From Pseudomonas sp. ICMP22404 (lineage in GTDB: Bacteria > Pseudomonadota > Gammaproteobacteria > Pseudomonadales > Pseudomonadaceae): a stretch of DNA of 64,000 bases. Under the pieces are notes generated by a model that searched no databases, was not told the DNA's origin, and worked only from the letters and a program-made list of their open reading frames with translations. The position numbers were made by a program, and so were the translations under genes. Below, piece after piece: positions 1-9,844 of this stretch (the first letter of the stretch is position 1; every line of letters begins with the position of its first letter). The DNA lies in contig NZ_VCNG01000007.1 in NCBI RefSeq assembly GCF_006227205.1, positions 124,001-188,000 of the forward strand, written 5' to 3'.

Positions 1-1
1 C

Positions 2-736
2 AATACCAAGGCGGTGTACACGCCGAAGTGGTCGCACTCCACCAAGATCGAAGCGGCCGTGTGGACAATCCCGGTCCTGATCATCATTGCCCTGGGTTAT
101 GTCACCTACAAGTCGACCCACGCCCTGGACCCGTACCGTCCGCTGGAATCCGACGTCAAGCCGATCACCATTGAAGTGGTCTCGATGGACTGGAAGTGGC
201 TGTTCATCTATCCGGAACAGGGCATCGCCACCGTTAACAAGATCGTGTTCCCGGCCCACACGCCGATCAACTTCAAGGTCACCTCCGACACCGTGATGAA
301 CTCGTTCTTCATCCCGGGCCTGGGCGGCCAGATCTACGCGATGGCGGGCATGCAGACCAAGCTGCACCTGATCGCCAACCAGAACGCCGAACTCGAAGGT
401 ATCTCCGCCAACTACAGCGGCGCGGGTTTCACCGGCATGAAGTTCAAAGCAATCGCCACCACCCAGGAAGACTTCGACGCCTGGGTCAACGATGTGAAGA
501 AGGCACCTAAACAGCTTGAAAAAGCTGAATACGAAGCCCTTTCCAAACCGAGCCAGAACAACCCAGTCGAACTCTACTCCGCGGTCACGCCGAACCTGTT
601 CCAGACCATCATCGACAAGTATGAAGGGATGAATCCGGGCAAGCCGATGCACCACGAGAAGAAAGAGCAGGAAGTGGCGCACAACATGGAAGGGATGGAC
701 ATGAGTTCGCATTCAGCTGCCGGGGCAGAGGAGTAA
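2..736 (+). CDS. cyoA: Cytochrome bo3 ubiquinol oxidase subunit II (5' truncated)
   Basis: Subunit II of the proton-pumping quinol oxidase, anchored in the inner membrane with a periplasmic cupredoxin-like domain. The reading frame is open from base 2, so the signal peptide and first helix lie outside the window; an internal GTG at 14 is not the real start. Visible are the second membrane helix (around [17 protein letters not shown]), the stretch [20 protein letters not shown] typical of CyoA, and the [20 protein letters not shown] segment. As in all quinol oxidases, the CuA ligands of cytochrome c oxidases are absent. The C-terminus is His/Met-rich ([10 protein letters not shown]), as in E. 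coli CyoA. The gene ends 3 bases before cyoB. Identification is firm. Confidence 0.97.
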   Translation, partial: NTKAVYTPKWSHSTKIEAAVWTIPVLIIIALGYVTYKSTHALDPYRPLESDVKPITIEVVSMDWKWLFIYPEQGIATVNKIVFPAHTPINFKVTSDTVMNSFFIPGLGGQIYAMAGMQTKLHLIANQNAELEGISANYSGAGFTGMKFKAIATTQEDFDAWVNDVKKAPKQLEKAEYEALSKPSQNNPVELYSAVTPNLFQTIIDKYEGMNPGKPMHHEKKEQEVAHNMEGMDMSSHSAAGAEE

Positions 737-739
737 ACG

Positions 740-2770
740 ATGTTTGGTAAATTAAGTTGGGAAGCGATCCCGTTCCACGAGCCGATTGTCATGGTGACCC
801 TCGCCATCATCGCGCTCGGTGGTCTGGGGCTGTTCGCCGGGATCACTTATTTCAAGAAGTGGACCTACCTGTGGACCGAGTGGCTGACGTCGGTCGACCA
901 CAAGAAAATCGGCGTGATGTACATCGTCGTCGCCATGGTCATGCTGCTGCGCGGTTTTGCCGACGCCATCATGATGCGTACCCAGTTGGCCATGGCCACC
1001 GAGGGTTCGCCTGGCTACCTGCCACCTGAACACTATGACCAGATCTTCACCGCCCACGGTGTGATCATGATCATCTTCATGGCGATGCCATTCTTCACCG
1101 GCCTGATGAACCTGGCAGTGCCGCTGCAGATCGGTGCCCGCGACGTTGCCTTCCCGTTCCTGAACTCCCTGAGCTTCTGGCTGCTGGTGTCCGGCGTCGT
1201 GCTGATCAACGTTTCCCTGGGTGTTGGTGAATTCGCCAAGACTGGTTGGGTTGCCTATCCGCCGTTGTCGGGGCTGCAATACAGTCCGGGCGTAGGTGTG
1301 GATTACTACATCTGGGCGCTACAGCTATCCGGGTTGGGTACGACGCTCACGGGGGTCAACTTCCTGGCTACCGTGCTGAAAATGCGTACCCCGGGCATGA
1401 AGCTGATGGACATGCCGATCTTCACCTGGACCTGCACCTGGGCCAACGTACTGATCGTCGCTTCGTTCCCGATCCTGACCGCTACCCTGGCACTGCTGAC
1501 GCTTGACCGTTACATGGATTTCCACATTTTCACCAATGAACTGGGTGGAAATCCGATGATGTACGTCAACCTGTTCTGGGCCTGGGGTCACCCCGAGGTG
1601 TACATCCTGATCCTGCCGGCGTTCGGGATCTTCTCCGAAGTCATCTCGACCTTCTCCGGCAAGAAACTGTTCGGCCACCACTCGATGATCTACGCTTCCG
1701 GCGCGATCTCGGTGCTGGGCTTCATGGTTTGGCTGCACCACTTCTTCACCATGGGTTCGGGGGCCAGCGTCAACGCCTTCTTCGGCCTGGCGACGATGCT
1801 GATTTCGATCCCGACCGGGGTGAAGCTGTTCAACTGGCTGTTCACCATCTACCAGGGCCGTCTGCGTTTCACCAGCCACGTCATGTGGACCCTGGGCTTC
1901 ATGGTGACCTTCGCCATCGGCGGCATGACCGGCGTACTGCTGGCCATCCCGGGTGCCGACTTCGTCCTGCACAACAGCCTGTTCGTGATCGCGCACTTCC
2001 ATAACGTGATCATCGGCGGCGCGGTGTTCGGCTACATCGCTGGCTTCGCCTTCTACTTCCCGAAAGCGTTCGGCTTCAAGCTGCACGAAGGCTGGGGCAA
2101 GGGCGCGTTCTGGTTCTGGATCACCGGCTTCTTCGTCGCGTTCATGCCGCTCTATGTACTGGGCTTCATGGGCATGACCCGTCGTCTGAACACCACCACC
2201 AACCCTGAGTGGGTGCCGTACCTGTACGTTGCCATGTTCGGTGCGGTGCTGATCGCCGTCGGTATCGCCTGCCAGCTGATCCAGCTGTATGTCAGCGTAC
2301 GTGACCGCAACAAGCCAGAGAACATGTGCGCACACGGCGACCCGTGGGATGCCCATACCCTGGAGTGGTCGACCTCTTCGCCACCGCCGTTCTACAACTT
2401 CGCCGTGCTGCCGAAAGCGGACACCATCGACCCGTTCACCGAAGCCAAGGAAAACGGTACTGCGTACCAGACTCCGGCCAAGTACGCGCCGATCCACATG
2501 CCGAACAACACCGCTACCGGTGTGGTCATGGGCGGCCTGTTGACCGTGTTCGGTTTCGCGATGATCTGGCACATCTGGTGGCTCGCCGCTGCCAGCCTGG
2601 TCGGCACCGTGGTGTATTTCGCCATCCATGCCGCCCGCGACGATCAGGGCTACATGGTGCCGGTGGATGTCATCGAGCGCATCGAAGCCGAGCAGCACAA
2701 ACGTCTGGTCGCGGCCGGGAAAGTCCGGGCTACCTCCACCCGTGTTGAAACCTCGTTGGAACAGGCTTAA
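740..2770 (+). CDS. cyoB: Cytochrome bo3 ubiquinol oxidase subunit I
   Basis: Catalytic heme-copper subunit that oxidises ubiquinol, reduces O2 to water and pumps protons. The 676-residue length fits the family (E. coli 663). Many membrane helices are visible. Characteristic stretches are the heme-ligand region [16 protein letters not shown], the CuB and Tyr-His cross-link motif in [17 protein letters not shown], the paired CuB histidines in [10 protein letters not shown], and the second heme histidine region in [12 protein letters not shown]. The start ATG is 3 bases after the cyoA stop and 3 bases separate it from cyoC, so translation is probably coupled across the operon. Confidence 0.98.
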   Translation: MFGKLSWEAIPFHEPIVMVTLAIIALGGLGLFAGITYFKKWTYLWTEWLTSVDHKKIGVMYIVVAMVMLLRGFADAIMMRTQLAMATEGSPGYLPPEHYDQIFTAHGVIMIIFMAMPFFTGLMNLAVPLQIGARDVAFPFLNSLSFWLLVSGVVLINVSLGVGEFAKTGWVAYPPLSGLQYSPGVGVDYYIWALQLSGLGTTLTGVNFLATVLKMRTPGMKLMDMPIFTWTCTWANVLIVASFPILTATLALLTLDRYMDFHIFTNELGGNPMMYVNLFWAWGHPEVYILILPAFGIFSEVISTFSGKKLFGHHSMIYASGAISVLGFMVWLHHFFTMGSGASVNAFFGLATMLISIPTGVKLFNWLFTIYQGRLRFTSHVMWTLGFMVTFAIGGMTGVLLAIPGADFVLHNSLFVIAHFHNVIIGGAVFGYIAGFAFYFPKAFGFKLHEGWGKGAFWFWITGFFVAFMPLYVLGFMGMTRRLNTTTNPEWVPYLYVAMFGAVLIAVGIACQLIQLYVSVRDRNKPENMCAHGDPWDAHTLEWSTSSPPPFYNFAVLPKADTIDPFTEAKENGTAYQTPAKYAPIHMPNNTATGVVMGGLLTVFGFAMIWHIWWLAAASLVGTVVYFAIHAARDDQGYMVPVDVIERIEAEQHKRLVAAGKVRATSTRVETSLEQA

Positions 2771-2773
2771 ACC

Positions 2774-3400
2774 ATGTCGAACTTAGTGACCAATGTTGGA
2801 CACGCCCATGGTCATGACCATGGGCATGATGACCATCACCACGACTCGGGCGAGATGACCGTATTCGGTTTCTGGCTCTACCTGATGACCGACTGCATTC
2901 TGTTCGCGTCGATCTTCGCGGCCTATGCAGTGCTGGTCAACAACGTCGCCGGTGGCCCGTCGGGCCACGACATCTTCGAGCTGCCTTACGTACTGGGCGA
3001 AACCGCTCTGCTGCTGTTCAGCTCGATCACCTACGGCTTCGCCATGCTGGCGTTGTACAAGGGCAAGAAAACCCAGGTCCTGGGCTGGCTGGCCATGACC
3101 TTCCTGTTCGGTGCCGGCTTCATCGGCATGGAGATCAACGAGTTCCACATGTTGATCTCCGAGGGCTTCGGTCCTAACCGCAGCGGCTTCCTGTCCGGGT
3201 TCTTCACCCTGGTCGGCACCCACGGTCTGCACGTGACCAGCGGCCTGATCTGGATGGCGATCATGATGTACCAGGTCCAGAAAAATGGCCTGACCGCCAC
3301 CAACAAGACCCGCCTGAGCTGCCTGAGTCTGTTCTGGCACTTCCTGGACGTGGTGTGGATCTGCGTATTCACCGTTGTTTATCTGATGGGGACCCTGTAA
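2774..3400 (+). CDS. cyoC: Cytochrome bo3 ubiquinol oxidase subunit III
   Basis: Non-catalytic membrane subunit of the bo3 oxidase, 208 residues. The N-terminus is unusually His-rich ([17 protein letters not shown]), followed by five predicted membrane helices. The family signature [16 protein letters not shown] and the final helix [20 protein letters not shown] match subunit III of heme-copper oxidases. Its stop codon abuts the cyoD ATG with no gap, as expected in the cyo operon. Confidence 0.97.
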   Translation: MSNLVTNVGHAHGHDHGHDDHHHDSGEMTVFGFWLYLMTDCILFASIFAAYAVLVNNVAGGPSGHDIFELPYVLGETALLLFSSITYGFAMLALYKGKKTQVLGWLAMTFLFGAGFIGMEINEFHMLISEGFGPNRSGFLSGFFTLVGTHGLHVTSGLIWMAIMMYQVQKNGLTATNKTRLSCLSLFWHFLDVVWICVFTVVYLMGTL

Positions 3401-3736
3401 ATGGCTAACGCACATTCCCATGATGGTCATGACGCCAGCCACGGCAGCGTCAAGTCCTATGCCATCGGCTTCATCCTGTCGGTGATCCTGACCGTCATCC
3501 CGTTCGGCCTGGTGATGTACCCATCGCTGCCCAAGAGCCTGACCCTGTGGATCGTCCTGATCTTCGCCGTGGTCCAGGTCCTGGTGCACCTGGTGTACTT
3601 CCTGCACCTTGACCGCTCCGCCGCCCAGCGTAACAACGTGATTGCGTTTGTCTTCGCGGCGTTGGTGATCGTCCTGCTGGTCGGCCTGTCGTTGTGGATC
3701 ATGTTCAGCATCCACACCAACATGATGGCGCACTGA
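3401..3736 (+). CDS. cyoD: Cytochrome bo3 ubiquinol oxidase subunit IV
   Basis: Small 111-residue membrane subunit thought to help assemble the CuB centre. It has a short His-containing N-terminus ([20 protein letters not shown]) and three hydrophobic helices. The motif [13 protein letters not shown] is typical of CyoD/COX4-type subunits. It follows cyoC directly and is followed 11 bases later by cyoE. Confidence 0.96.
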   Translation: MANAHSHDGHDASHGSVKSYAIGFILSVILTVIPFGLVMYPSLPKSLTLWIVLIFAVVQVLVHLVYFLHLDRSAAQRNNVIAFVFAALVIVLLVGLSLWIMFSIHTNMMAH

Positions 3737-3747
3737 GGAAAGTCCGG

Positions 3748-4635
3748 ATGTCCTTAAAGCACTTTATCCAAATCACCAAGCCGGGGATCATTTTCGGTAA
3801 CGTGCTTTCTGTGGCAGGCGGGTTCTTCCTGGCCTCGAAAGGGCATGTCGATCTGGCCATCTTCCTGGCGGCGATGATTGGCACGTCCCTGGTGGTGGCG
3901 TCCGGTTGCGTGTTCAACAACTGCATCGACCGCGACATCGACATCAAGATGGAGCGCACCAAAAACCGTGCACTGGTCCAAGGGTTGATCCCGGTACAAC
4001 TGGCCCTGGCATTCGCCACGGTGCTGGGCGTGGCCGGTGTGGCGCTGTTGTACCGGGTGGCCAACCCGTTGGCGGCGCTGTTCGCGGTGATCGGTTTTGT
4101 CATCTACGTCGGTCTCTACAGCCTGTACCTCAAGCGCAAGTCGGTTCACGGCACGCTGGTGGGCAGTCTGTCGGGGGCGATGCCACCGGTGATCGGTTAT
4201 GTGGCGGTCAGCAACAGCTTCGACATGGCTGCGCTGACGCTGCTGGTGATGTTCAGCCTGTGGCAGATGCCGCATTCCTATGCCATCGCGATCTTCCGCT
4301 TCAACGACTACCTGGCAGCCTCGATTCCGGTGTTGCCGGTCAAGCGCGGTATTCGCGTGGCCAAGAAGCACATCCTGCTCTACATCCTGGCCTTCCTGGT
4401 GGCGACCTTGATGCTGACCTTCAGCGGCTACGCCGGCATGAGCTACCTCGCCGTCGCCGCCGCCATGGGCATGTACTGGCTGTACATGGCCTGGACCGGC
4501 TACAAGGCCGTGGATGACACGGTGTGGGCACGCAAGCTGTTCGTGTTCTCGATCTTCACCATCACCGCCCTGAGCGTCATGATGTCCCTGGACTTCAAAG
4601 TGCCAAGTGAGCTGCTGCTGACCTACGCACCTTAA
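3748..4635 (+). CDS. cyoE: Protoheme IX farnesyltransferase (heme O synthase)
   Basis: Integral membrane prenyltransferase that adds a farnesyl group to heme b to make heme o for CyoB. The start at 3748 is chosen because GAGGAAAG lies just upstream at 3735-3742; the frame is open further back into cyoD, but that would be unusual. The 295-residue product has the first Asp-rich motif [18 protein letters not shown] (UbiA superfamily) and the second conserved loop around [21 protein letters not shown] sequence at about residues 190-205. About nine hydrophobic helices are visible. It is the last gene of the operon, followed by a strong terminator. Confidence 0.97.
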   Translation: MSLKHFIQITKPGIIFGNVLSVAGGFFLASKGHVDLAIFLAAMIGTSLVVASGCVFNNCIDRDIDIKMERTKNRALVQGLIPVQLALAFATVLGVAGVALLYRVANPLAALFAVIGFVIYVGLYSLYLKRKSVHGTLVGSLSGAMPPVIGYVAVSNSFDMAALTLLVMFSLWQMPHSYAIAIFRFNDYLAASIPVLPVKRGIRVAKKHILLYILAFLVATLMLTFSGYAGMSYLAVAAAMGMYWLYMAWTGYKAVDDTVWARKLFVFSIFTITALSVMMSLDFKVPSELLLTYAP

Positions 4636-4651
4636 GCGCCAGATGCCCCAC

Positions 4652-4688
4652 AAAAAGCCCCGCCTTCGAGAGAAGCGCGGGGCTTTTT
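4652..4688 (+). terminator. Rho-independent terminator of cyo operon
   Basis: The perfect stem AAAAAGCCCCGC / GCGGGGCTTTTT with a 13-base loop and a T tract lies 16 bases after the cyoE stop. Confidence 0.93.
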
Positions 4689-4719
4689 CATGGGCGCTGC
4701 CCGGGGTGGTGATGTTCCT

Positions 4720-4943
4720 GTGGGAGTGGGCTTGCTCGCGAAGTCATCGGTGGGTTCGATATCTTTGGTGGCTGACCCACTGCTATCGCGAGCAGGCTCG
4801 CTCCCACAGATATGGGGTATGGCGCATCACCGGCGAACACTGCAGACCCCATGTGGGAGCGAGCCTGCTCGCGATGGCGGCGGCACATCCACCCTCCATT
4901 CAAACTGATTCACCGCCTTCGCGAGCAAGCCCGCTCCTACAGG
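4720..4943. repeat. Two inverted REP pairs
   Basis: Four REP units in alternating orientation: 4720-4742 (+), 4785-4808 (-), 4853-4877 (+), 4918-4943 (-). The core is GTGGGAGCGAGCCTGCTCGC with small variations. These form two inverted pairs of the BIME type common in fluorescent pseudomonads. They fill the gap between cyoE and the next, convergent gene. Confidence 0.9.
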
Positions 4944-4944
4944 C

Positions 4945-5649
4945 TTACTGCTGGGCGATGCTGTAGCCGTCAAAGGCCTTTTGCTGCTGCAAAGCGGTGA
5001 TGATGCTTTTGCGGGTGGCCTGTTGTTCGGTGCCGTCGTTGTCCAGGAACAGGTCGTTTTCCAGTTCGGCCTCGTCCCCTTCGCCGACGAAATTGAAGCC
5101 CAGGAATTCGAAGGCCTCACGGTCGACGTTCGGCTTGGAACTCGGGGTGCGCAGGGGCAGGGTGACGCTTATGCCGTCCTTGCTGATGACAAACACTTGC
5201 GCTTCCTTCTTGGCTCGCGAGGCCTTGCCCTTGCTGCCGCTCGGGTTGCTGATGGCCTGGTGGGTCTGGTTCAGCACCTTCAAGGCCAGGCCATAGACCA
5301 ACTCCTGGAAGGCCGGGTCATCCTTGTAGCTGGAGAGAATCCGGCTGATGGGGAAGCGGCTGCTCAGGTCTTCCAGCGCGGCGAAATCGGCAGCTTCGGC
5401 GTCCTTGAGCTGCTTGAGCTGGCCCATCAGTTCGTAGGCCTTGTCATCGTCGAACGCATCGTGAGCCTGGCGAATGGCGCTGCGCAGCTCGCGGATCTGG
5501 TCGCTCTCGCGGTTCGACTGGAAGGCATCCAACACCATCTCACTGATGGTCTTGGCTTGAGGCAGATGCTGTGAAAGATTGATGGAGTTTTCGTATTCCG
5601 CTTTGGACGACAAGGTGACTACGGATTCAGCGGTATTGGAATCGGACAT
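4945..5649 (-). CDS. Hypothetical protein, charged and helical
   Basis: I do not recognise a family for this 234-residue protein. It has no signal peptide or membrane segment. Residues about 25-100 are charged and probably helical (REL, RQAHDAFDDDKAYELMGQL, KQLKDAEAADFAALEDL). A basic Ser/Gly/Lys/Ala linker (SGSKGKASRAKKEA) leads to a C-terminal part with the strands VFVISKDGISVTLPLR and an acidic end (GEGDEAELENDLFLDNDG). The layout resembles a soluble DNA- or RNA-associated protein, but that is only an impression. It stands alone, with REP units downstream and a DUF72 gene upstream on the same strand. Confidence 0.75.
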   Translation of the reverse strand: MSDSNTAESVVTLSSKAEYENSINLSQHLPQAKTISEMVLDAFQSNRESDQIRELRSAIRQAHDAFDDDKAYELMGQLKQLKDAEAADFAALEDLSSRFPISRILSSYKDDPAFQELVYGLALKVLNQTHQAISNPSGSKGKASRAKKEAQVFVISKDGISVTLPLRTPSSKPNVDREAFEFLGFNFVGEGDEAELENDLFLDNDGTEQQATRKSIITALQQQKAFDGYSIAQQ

Positions 5650-5740
5650 TGAAATTTCACTACTTCTGTTAGCTGGATAAGACGAGAAAGGCGTTGAGCT
5701 TTTTTTCGGCCGCCTAATCTATTGGACACGGGCGGCGTTG

Positions 5741-6538
5741 TCACGGTTGATCCGGTGGCTGGTCGGCATTTGTTGCAGGCCACGGTGTTTTCGTACGCAT
5801 CAGCGCCTCCAATCGCAATGCGTCGGGGATAGCCGCGCCACTGGCGGTGTTGTCGAAGATGCACCAGGTCGGTGTATCGGGTTCGCGTTTCAACTGCCGG
5901 GCGAGTTGCTCCAGCCAAATGTCTTCGTAGCGGGAGTAATAGATTCGCGGTGAGCCGTGCAACCGGTAGTAGCGCACCCCGAGCCAACCCCCGGGCTGGT
6001 CGCAGCCGGGCAAGGGCGATGGATCGGCGGCCACGCGGCCGATGTGTTCAGCGTGCAGCAATGCCGTGACGTGCTCGGCCAGCCAGCTTGGATGTCGGGG
6101 CTCAAGTACCGCGTGGCCCTGATAACGGTCCCGCAATGCCTTGAAAAACGATTCGGCCGCTCCGGCATCGAAGGCCAGTGACGGTGGCAGTTGGATCAAC
6201 AGGCAGCCCAGCTTTTCCCCCAACTGCGAACACTGGCCGAGAAACTCATCCACAAGCCCGTCACAATCGCGCAACCGCCGTTCATGGGTGATCTGCTTGG
6301 GCACCTTGACCGAGAAGCGGAAGTCCGGCGCGACGCTGTCTGCCCACTTCGCATAGGTGGCGGGACGGTGCGGACGGTAGAACGAACTGTTGATCTCCAC
6401 GGCCGGGAAGCGGGCGCTGTAGCGTTGCAGATGGGTGCCTTCCTCGGGAAAGTCCGGCCATTGTTCCCGGGGCAGCGACCAGCCGGCGCAGCCCAAATGA
6501 AAGTCAGGTGAAGAGCGAGATTGAATCGACAAGGGCAA
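5741..6538 (-). CDS. DUF72 family protein
   Basis: A 265-residue protein of the DUF72 (YecE-like) family, a TIM-barrel-like group with no established reaction. Family hallmarks are FHLGCAGWSLPREQWPDFP at the N-terminus, YSARFPAVEINSSFYRPH, FRFSVKVPKQITHERRL, the region EPRHPSWL, and VRYYRLHGSPRIYYSRY near the C-terminus. The start appears to be TTG at 6538: no ATG occurs upstream of the conserved N-terminus, and an AGGT lies a few bases ahead. It is separate from the preceding LysR gene, with an inverted repeat between them. Confidence 0.88.
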   Translation of the reverse strand: MPLSIQSRSSPDFHLGCAGWSLPREQWPDFPEEGTHLQRYSARFPAVEINSSFYRPHRPATYAKWADSVAPDFRFSVKVPKQITHERRLRDCDGLVDEFLGQCSQLGEKLGCLLIQLPPSLAFDAGAAESFFKALRDRYQGHAVLEPRHPSWLAEHVTALLHAEHIGRVAADPSPLPGCDQPGGWLGVRYYRLHGSPRIYYSRYEDIWLEQLARQLKREPDTPTWCIFDNTASGAAIPDALRLEALMRTKTPWPATNADQPPDQP

Positions 6539-6574
6539 TGACCTGTAGCGTCTCTGATTTCGCTGGGTTGTTCT

Positions 6575-6620
6575 GTAGCCCTGAAAGGCTACATTTCCAA
6601 AAGTAGCCTCTCAGGGCTAC
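6575..6620. terminator. 18-bp inverted repeat, probable terminator
   Basis: Arms GTAGCCCTGAAAGGCTAC (6575-6592) and GTAGCCTCTCAGGGCTAC (6603-6620) are inverted copies with one mismatch, and each arm is itself palindromic. It lies just downstream of the LysR gene on the minus strand. There is no long T tract, so it may be a REP-like repeat acting as transcript end. Confidence 0.55.
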
Positions 6621-6628
6621 TCCTACGT

Positions 6629-7543
6629 TTAGTCAGCGGATCTCGCCCATTTCTCCAAGGCAAATTCCACAAAACTGCGCAGCTTCGGCAACCGGTAGCG
6701 GTCCTGGGCGTAGATCAGGTTCATCGGCCGATGAGGCAGTTGATAATCCTGCAGCAACGCCACCAGGTACCCGTCCTTCAAATCCTGTTCCACCAGCGCA
6801 TCGGGCAGCATCACCACGCCCATGCCGGCCAGGGCCGCGCGATGCAGCCCCGCCGAACTGTTGATCAGCATCGGTCCGTTCACCGGCACTTTGATTTCGC
6901 CGTCCGGGCCGTCGATGGGCCAGTGGTCCTGGGCGAAGCGCCACTCGTCACTGGCGGAATAGGCGAACGACAGGCAGTCATGTCGTTGCAGATCGGCGGG
7001 TTGTTCCGGGGTGCCCCGGCGGGCCAGGTAAGCCTTGGAAGCGCAGATCGTCAGGGTGTAGTCCATCAATGGACGGGCGATCAGTTTCGGATCGGACAGG
7101 CCGAGGCGGATGGCGGCATCGAAGCCGTGGTCGAGCAGATCCAGGCGCTGGTTGGTCAGAACCACGTCGAGTTTGACCTGCGGGTAGCGCTGGCTGAATT
7201 CGGCCAGGGCCGGTGCGAGGCGTTCGGTGCCGAAGGTCAGTGGCGCGGTGATGCGCAGGGTGCCGGTGGGTTCGCCTTGGGTCTGCTCGGCCAGGCGCTC
7301 GGAGTCGGCCACCAGTCCCAGGACTTCCAGGCAACGCTGATAATAGGTCGAGCCGAATTCCGTCAGGCGCTGACGACGGGTCGTGCGGTTGATCAGGCGC
7401 ACTCCCAGGCGTTGCTCCAGTGCCCGAAGGTGATTGCCCACCATGGTGGTGGACATTTCGCACGCCTGGGCCGCCGCGGTCAGGCTCCCGGTTTCTACCA
7501 CTTTGACGTAAACCGTCATTGCCTGGAACAGATCCATTATCAA
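6629..7543 (-). CDS. LysR-family transcriptional regulator
   Basis: A 304-residue LysR regulator. The N-terminal winged HTH (about residues 5-62) contains VVETGSLTAAAQACEMSTTM and LEQRLGVRLINRTTRRQRLT. It is followed by a periplasmic-binding-like effector domain (GTLRITAPLTFGTERLAPAL, DAAIRLGLSDPKLIARPL). The sequence belongs to the large DsdC/YafC-like subgroup often annotated only as LysR. It is divergent from the aminotransferase at 7636 and may control it; the shared 92-base gap contains an imperfect dyad around 7550-7566. Confidence 0.93.
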   Translation of the reverse strand: MIMDLFQAMTVYVKVVETGSLTAAAQACEMSTTMVGNHLRALEQRLGVRLINRTTRRQRLTEFGSTYYQRCLEVLGLVADSERLAEQTQGEPTGTLRITAPLTFGTERLAPALAEFSQRYPQVKLDVVLTNQRLDLLDHGFDAAIRLGLSDPKLIARPLMDYTLTICASKAYLARRGTPEQPADLQRHDCLSFAYSASDEWRFAQDHWPIDGPDGEIKVPVNGPMLINSSAGLHRAALAGMGVVMLPDALVEQDLKDGYLVALLQDYQLPHRPMNLIYAQDRYRLPKLRSFVEFALEKWARSAD

Positions 7544-7635
7544 GCCTGGCTTCTAAATGATTGAAGTAAAGCAGTGTTTATCCAGCAAGGGTGGCTAACC
7601 ATACTGGAAAAAACCACTTGATGGAGCTTGATGTC

Positions 7636-8808
7636 ATGACCGCTGCCTGCCTGATGACCACCTACCAACCCCTGGCGCTGAGTTTCACCCACGGGCTGGG
7701 GACGCGCCTGTGGGACCAGGACGGTCGCGAATACCTCGATGCGGTGGCCGGTGTGGCGGTGACCAATGTCGGTCACTCCCATCCCCGGTTGGTAGCCGCC
7801 ATCAGCGAGCAGGCCGGTTTGCTGCTCCACACGTCGAATCTGTACAGCATCGACTGGCAGCAACGGTTGGCGCAAAAGCTCACGCAACTGTCGGGGTTGG
7901 AGCGGGTGTTTTTCAATAACTCGGGTGCCGAGGCCAACGAGACCGCGTTGAAGTTGGCGCGTCTCTACGGCTGGCACAAAGGCATTGAGCAGCCCCTGGT
8001 GGTGGTCATGGAAAACGCCTTCCACGGACGCACCCTGGGCACCCTGTCCGCCAGCGACGGCCCGGCAGTACGGCTGGGTTACAACCGCTTGCCGGGGGAT
8101 TTCATAAAGGTGCCGTTTGGCGATCTCGCCGCGCTGGAAGACATCCAGCAAATCCACGGTGAACGCATCGTCGCGATACTGGTGGAGCCGATCCAGGGTG
8201 AAAGCGGCGTGCAAATGGCCCCGCCGGGCTACCTCAAGGCTTTGCGGCAGTTGTGCTCCCGGCGTGCCTGGTTGTTGATGCTTGACGAGATCCAGACCGG
8301 CATCGGCCGCACCGGCCAATGGTTCGCGTTTCAGCATGAGGGCATCGTGCCGGATGTCATGACCCTGGCCAAAGGGTTGGGCAATGGTGTGCCCATTGGC
8401 GCATGCCTGGCGCGGGGCAAGGCGGCCGAACTGTTCACTCCCGGCAGTCATGGCAGCACTTTCGGGGGTAATCCGCTGGCTTGCCGGGTCGGCTGCACGG
8501 TGTTGGACATCATTGAGGAGCAGGATCTGGTGGGCAACGCCAGGCGTCAGGGCGAGCAACTGCTCGTCCGGCTGCGGGCGGAACTGGCGGATAACCCGAA
8601 CGTGCTGGCGATTCGTGGCCAGGGATTGATGATCGGCATCGAACTCAAGCAACCGGTCCGCGACCTGGCGCTTTGCGCCGCCCGGGACCACGGCTTGTTG
8701 ATCAATATCACCCGGGGCAAGACCATCCGTTTGTTGCCGCCGTTGACGATTGATGGCCGGGAAATAGAGATGATTGTCCGGGGGGTAAGCCGCAGCCTTG
8801 TCCAATGA
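7636..8808 (+). CDS. Acetylornithine/succinylornithine-type aminotransferase (ArgD-like)
   Basis: PLP-dependent class III aminotransferase of 390 residues. Diagnostic regions are [63 protein letters not shown], the PLP-contact Asp in [15 protein letters not shown], the Schiff-base Lys in [20 protein letters not shown], and [14 protein letters not shown]. The start at 7636 is chosen for a GGAG at 7623-7626; an earlier ATG at 7591 extends the frame without a ribosome site. The closest functional class is the acetylornithine aminotransferase family, but the substrate cannot be fixed from sequence. The divergent LysR gene suggests inducible catabolic use rather than housekeeping arginine synthesis. 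Confidence 0.9.
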   Translation: MTAACLMTTYQPLALSFTHGLGTRLWDQDGREYLDAVAGVAVTNVGHSHPRLVAAISEQAGLLLHTSNLYSIDWQQRLAQKLTQLSGLERVFFNNSGAEANETALKLARLYGWHKGIEQPLVVVMENAFHGRTLGTLSASDGPAVRLGYNRLPGDFIKVPFGDLAALEDIQQIHGERIVAILVEPIQGESGVQMAPPGYLKALRQLCSRRAWLLMLDEIQTGIGRTGQWFAFQHEGIVPDVMTLAKGLGNGVPIGACLARGKAAELFTPGSHGSTFGGNPLACRVGCTVLDIIEEQDLVGNARRQGEQLLVRLRAELADNPNVLAIRGQGLMIGIELKQPVRDLALCAARDHGLLINITRGKTIRLLPPLTIDGREIEMIVRGVSRSLVQ

Positions 8809-8930
8809 TAAAATCGACCTGGGCGAAGCGCAGCGGAACGGAATTTTTAACGTTTGCTGCGTTCCAACGCCAGCCAGAGTCGATTGCCCATGCCCTGGCA
8901 CATCAGATTGAAAACCCAGGAGCTTGTCCC

Positions 8931-9665
8931 ATGTTCACCTCGCGTCGCTTGATCGTTGTCGCTACCGCCGTGGCCCTGTTGTCCGGCTGCGCGTCGCCTA
9001 ACCCGTATGACAATCAGGGCCAGGCTTCCACGGATTCTTCAGGGATGAGCAAGACCGCCAAGTACGGCGGCCTCGGAGCCCTGGCCGGTGCACTGGCCGG
9101 TGCGGCCATCGATCACAACAATCGCGGCAAGGGCGCGTTGATCGGCGCTGCGGTCGTGGGCGCTTCCGCGGCAGGTTACGGTTACTACGCCGACCAGCAG
9201 GAAAAGAAACTGCGGGCCAGCATGGCCAACACCGGTGTTGAAGTGCAGCGCCAGGGCGACCAGATCAAACTGATCATGCCGGGCAACATCACCTTCGCCA
9301 CCGACTCGGCGAACATTGCGTCCAGCTTCTACCAGCCGCTGAACAACCTGGCCAACTCCCTCAAGGAGTTCAACCAGAATCAGATCGAAATCGTCGGCTA
9401 CACCGACAGCACCGGCAGCCGCCAGCACAACATGGACCTGTCCCAGCGCCGTGCCCAGAGCGTGGCGACCTACCTGACATCCCAGGGCGTCAGCGGTGCC
9501 AACCTGAGCGCCCGCGGGGCCGGTCCGGACAATCCGGTGGCCAGCAACGCCGACGTCAACGGTCGGGCGCAGAACCGTCGCGTCGAAGTCAACCTCAAGG
9601 CCATTCCGGGCCAGCAATACCAGGCACCGGCGCAGCAAGGGCAGACTTACCAGCAGTACCCGTGA
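8931..9665 (+). CDS. OmpA-family lipoprotein (YiaD-like)
   Basis: Outer-membrane lipoprotein of 244 residues with a peptidoglycan-binding domain. The signal peptide ends in the lipobox LLSGC with Cys20 as the lipidation site. Next is a glycine-zipper region (about residues 48-88, repeated AGALAGAA/LIGAAVVGASAAG motifs) and then the OmpA C-terminal domain with NITFATDSANI, VGYTDSTGSRQHNMDLSQRRA and NRRVEVNLK. The tail is Gln/Tyr/Pro-rich. The start at 8931 is supported by AGGAG at 8918-8922 and by the signal peptide; the frame upstream is not coding. A terminator follows. Confidence 0.94.
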   Translation: MFTSRRLIVVATAVALLSGCASPNPYDNQGQASTDSSGMSKTAKYGGLGALAGALAGAAIDHNNRGKGALIGAAVVGASAAGYGYYADQQEKKLRASMANTGVEVQRQGDQIKLIMPGNITFATDSANIASSFYQPLNNLANSLKEFNQNQIEIVGYTDSTGSRQHNMDLSQRRAQSVATYLTSQGVSGANLSARGAGPDNPVASNADVNGRAQNRRVEVNLKAIPGQQYQAPAQQGQTYQQYP

Positions 9666-9683
9666 TTGCCTGACGGCAGTTGA

Positions 9684-9722
9684 AAACGGGGGGCCATGGA
9701 AACATGACCCCCCGTTTTTTTT
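9684..9722 (+). terminator. Rho-independent terminator after OmpA-like gene
   Basis: AAAACGGGGGG(CC) pairs with (GA)CCCCCCGTTTT and runs into a tract of eight T, starting 19 bases after the stop at 9665. Confidence 0.92.
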
Positions 9723-9788
9723 CAGCCTGATGCCAGCCCTGTGGCGAGGGCGCTCGTTTCCACAGAATCTGGCACACCGCAGATCCAC

Positions 9789-9817
9789 TGTGGGAGCGAG
9801 CCTGCTCGCGATAGCGG
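9789..9817 (+). repeat. Single REP unit
   Basis: One complete copy of GTGGGAGCGAGCCTGCTCGC followed by GATAGCGG, between the terminator and the convergent phosphatase gene. Confidence 0.85.
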
Positions 9818-9844
9818 TCTACCGGCCTCGGTAAAGTCCCACCG

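Noticed and set aside
1325..2698. Long minus-strand open frame (457 codons) opposite cyoB
   Set aside because: It is a shadow of cyoB: His/Gln/Arg/Asp-rich sequence typical of antisense reading of GC-rich genes, with no recognisable domain.
4643..4966. Short plus-strand frames through the 4.7-4.9 kb repeats
   Set aside because: They translate REP DNA and the terminator; recurring peptides such as GASLLAM come from the repeat, not from a gene.
7540..8901. 453-codon minus-strand frame opposite the aminotransferase
   Set aside because: Overlaps a clear class III aminotransferase and has no domain of its own.
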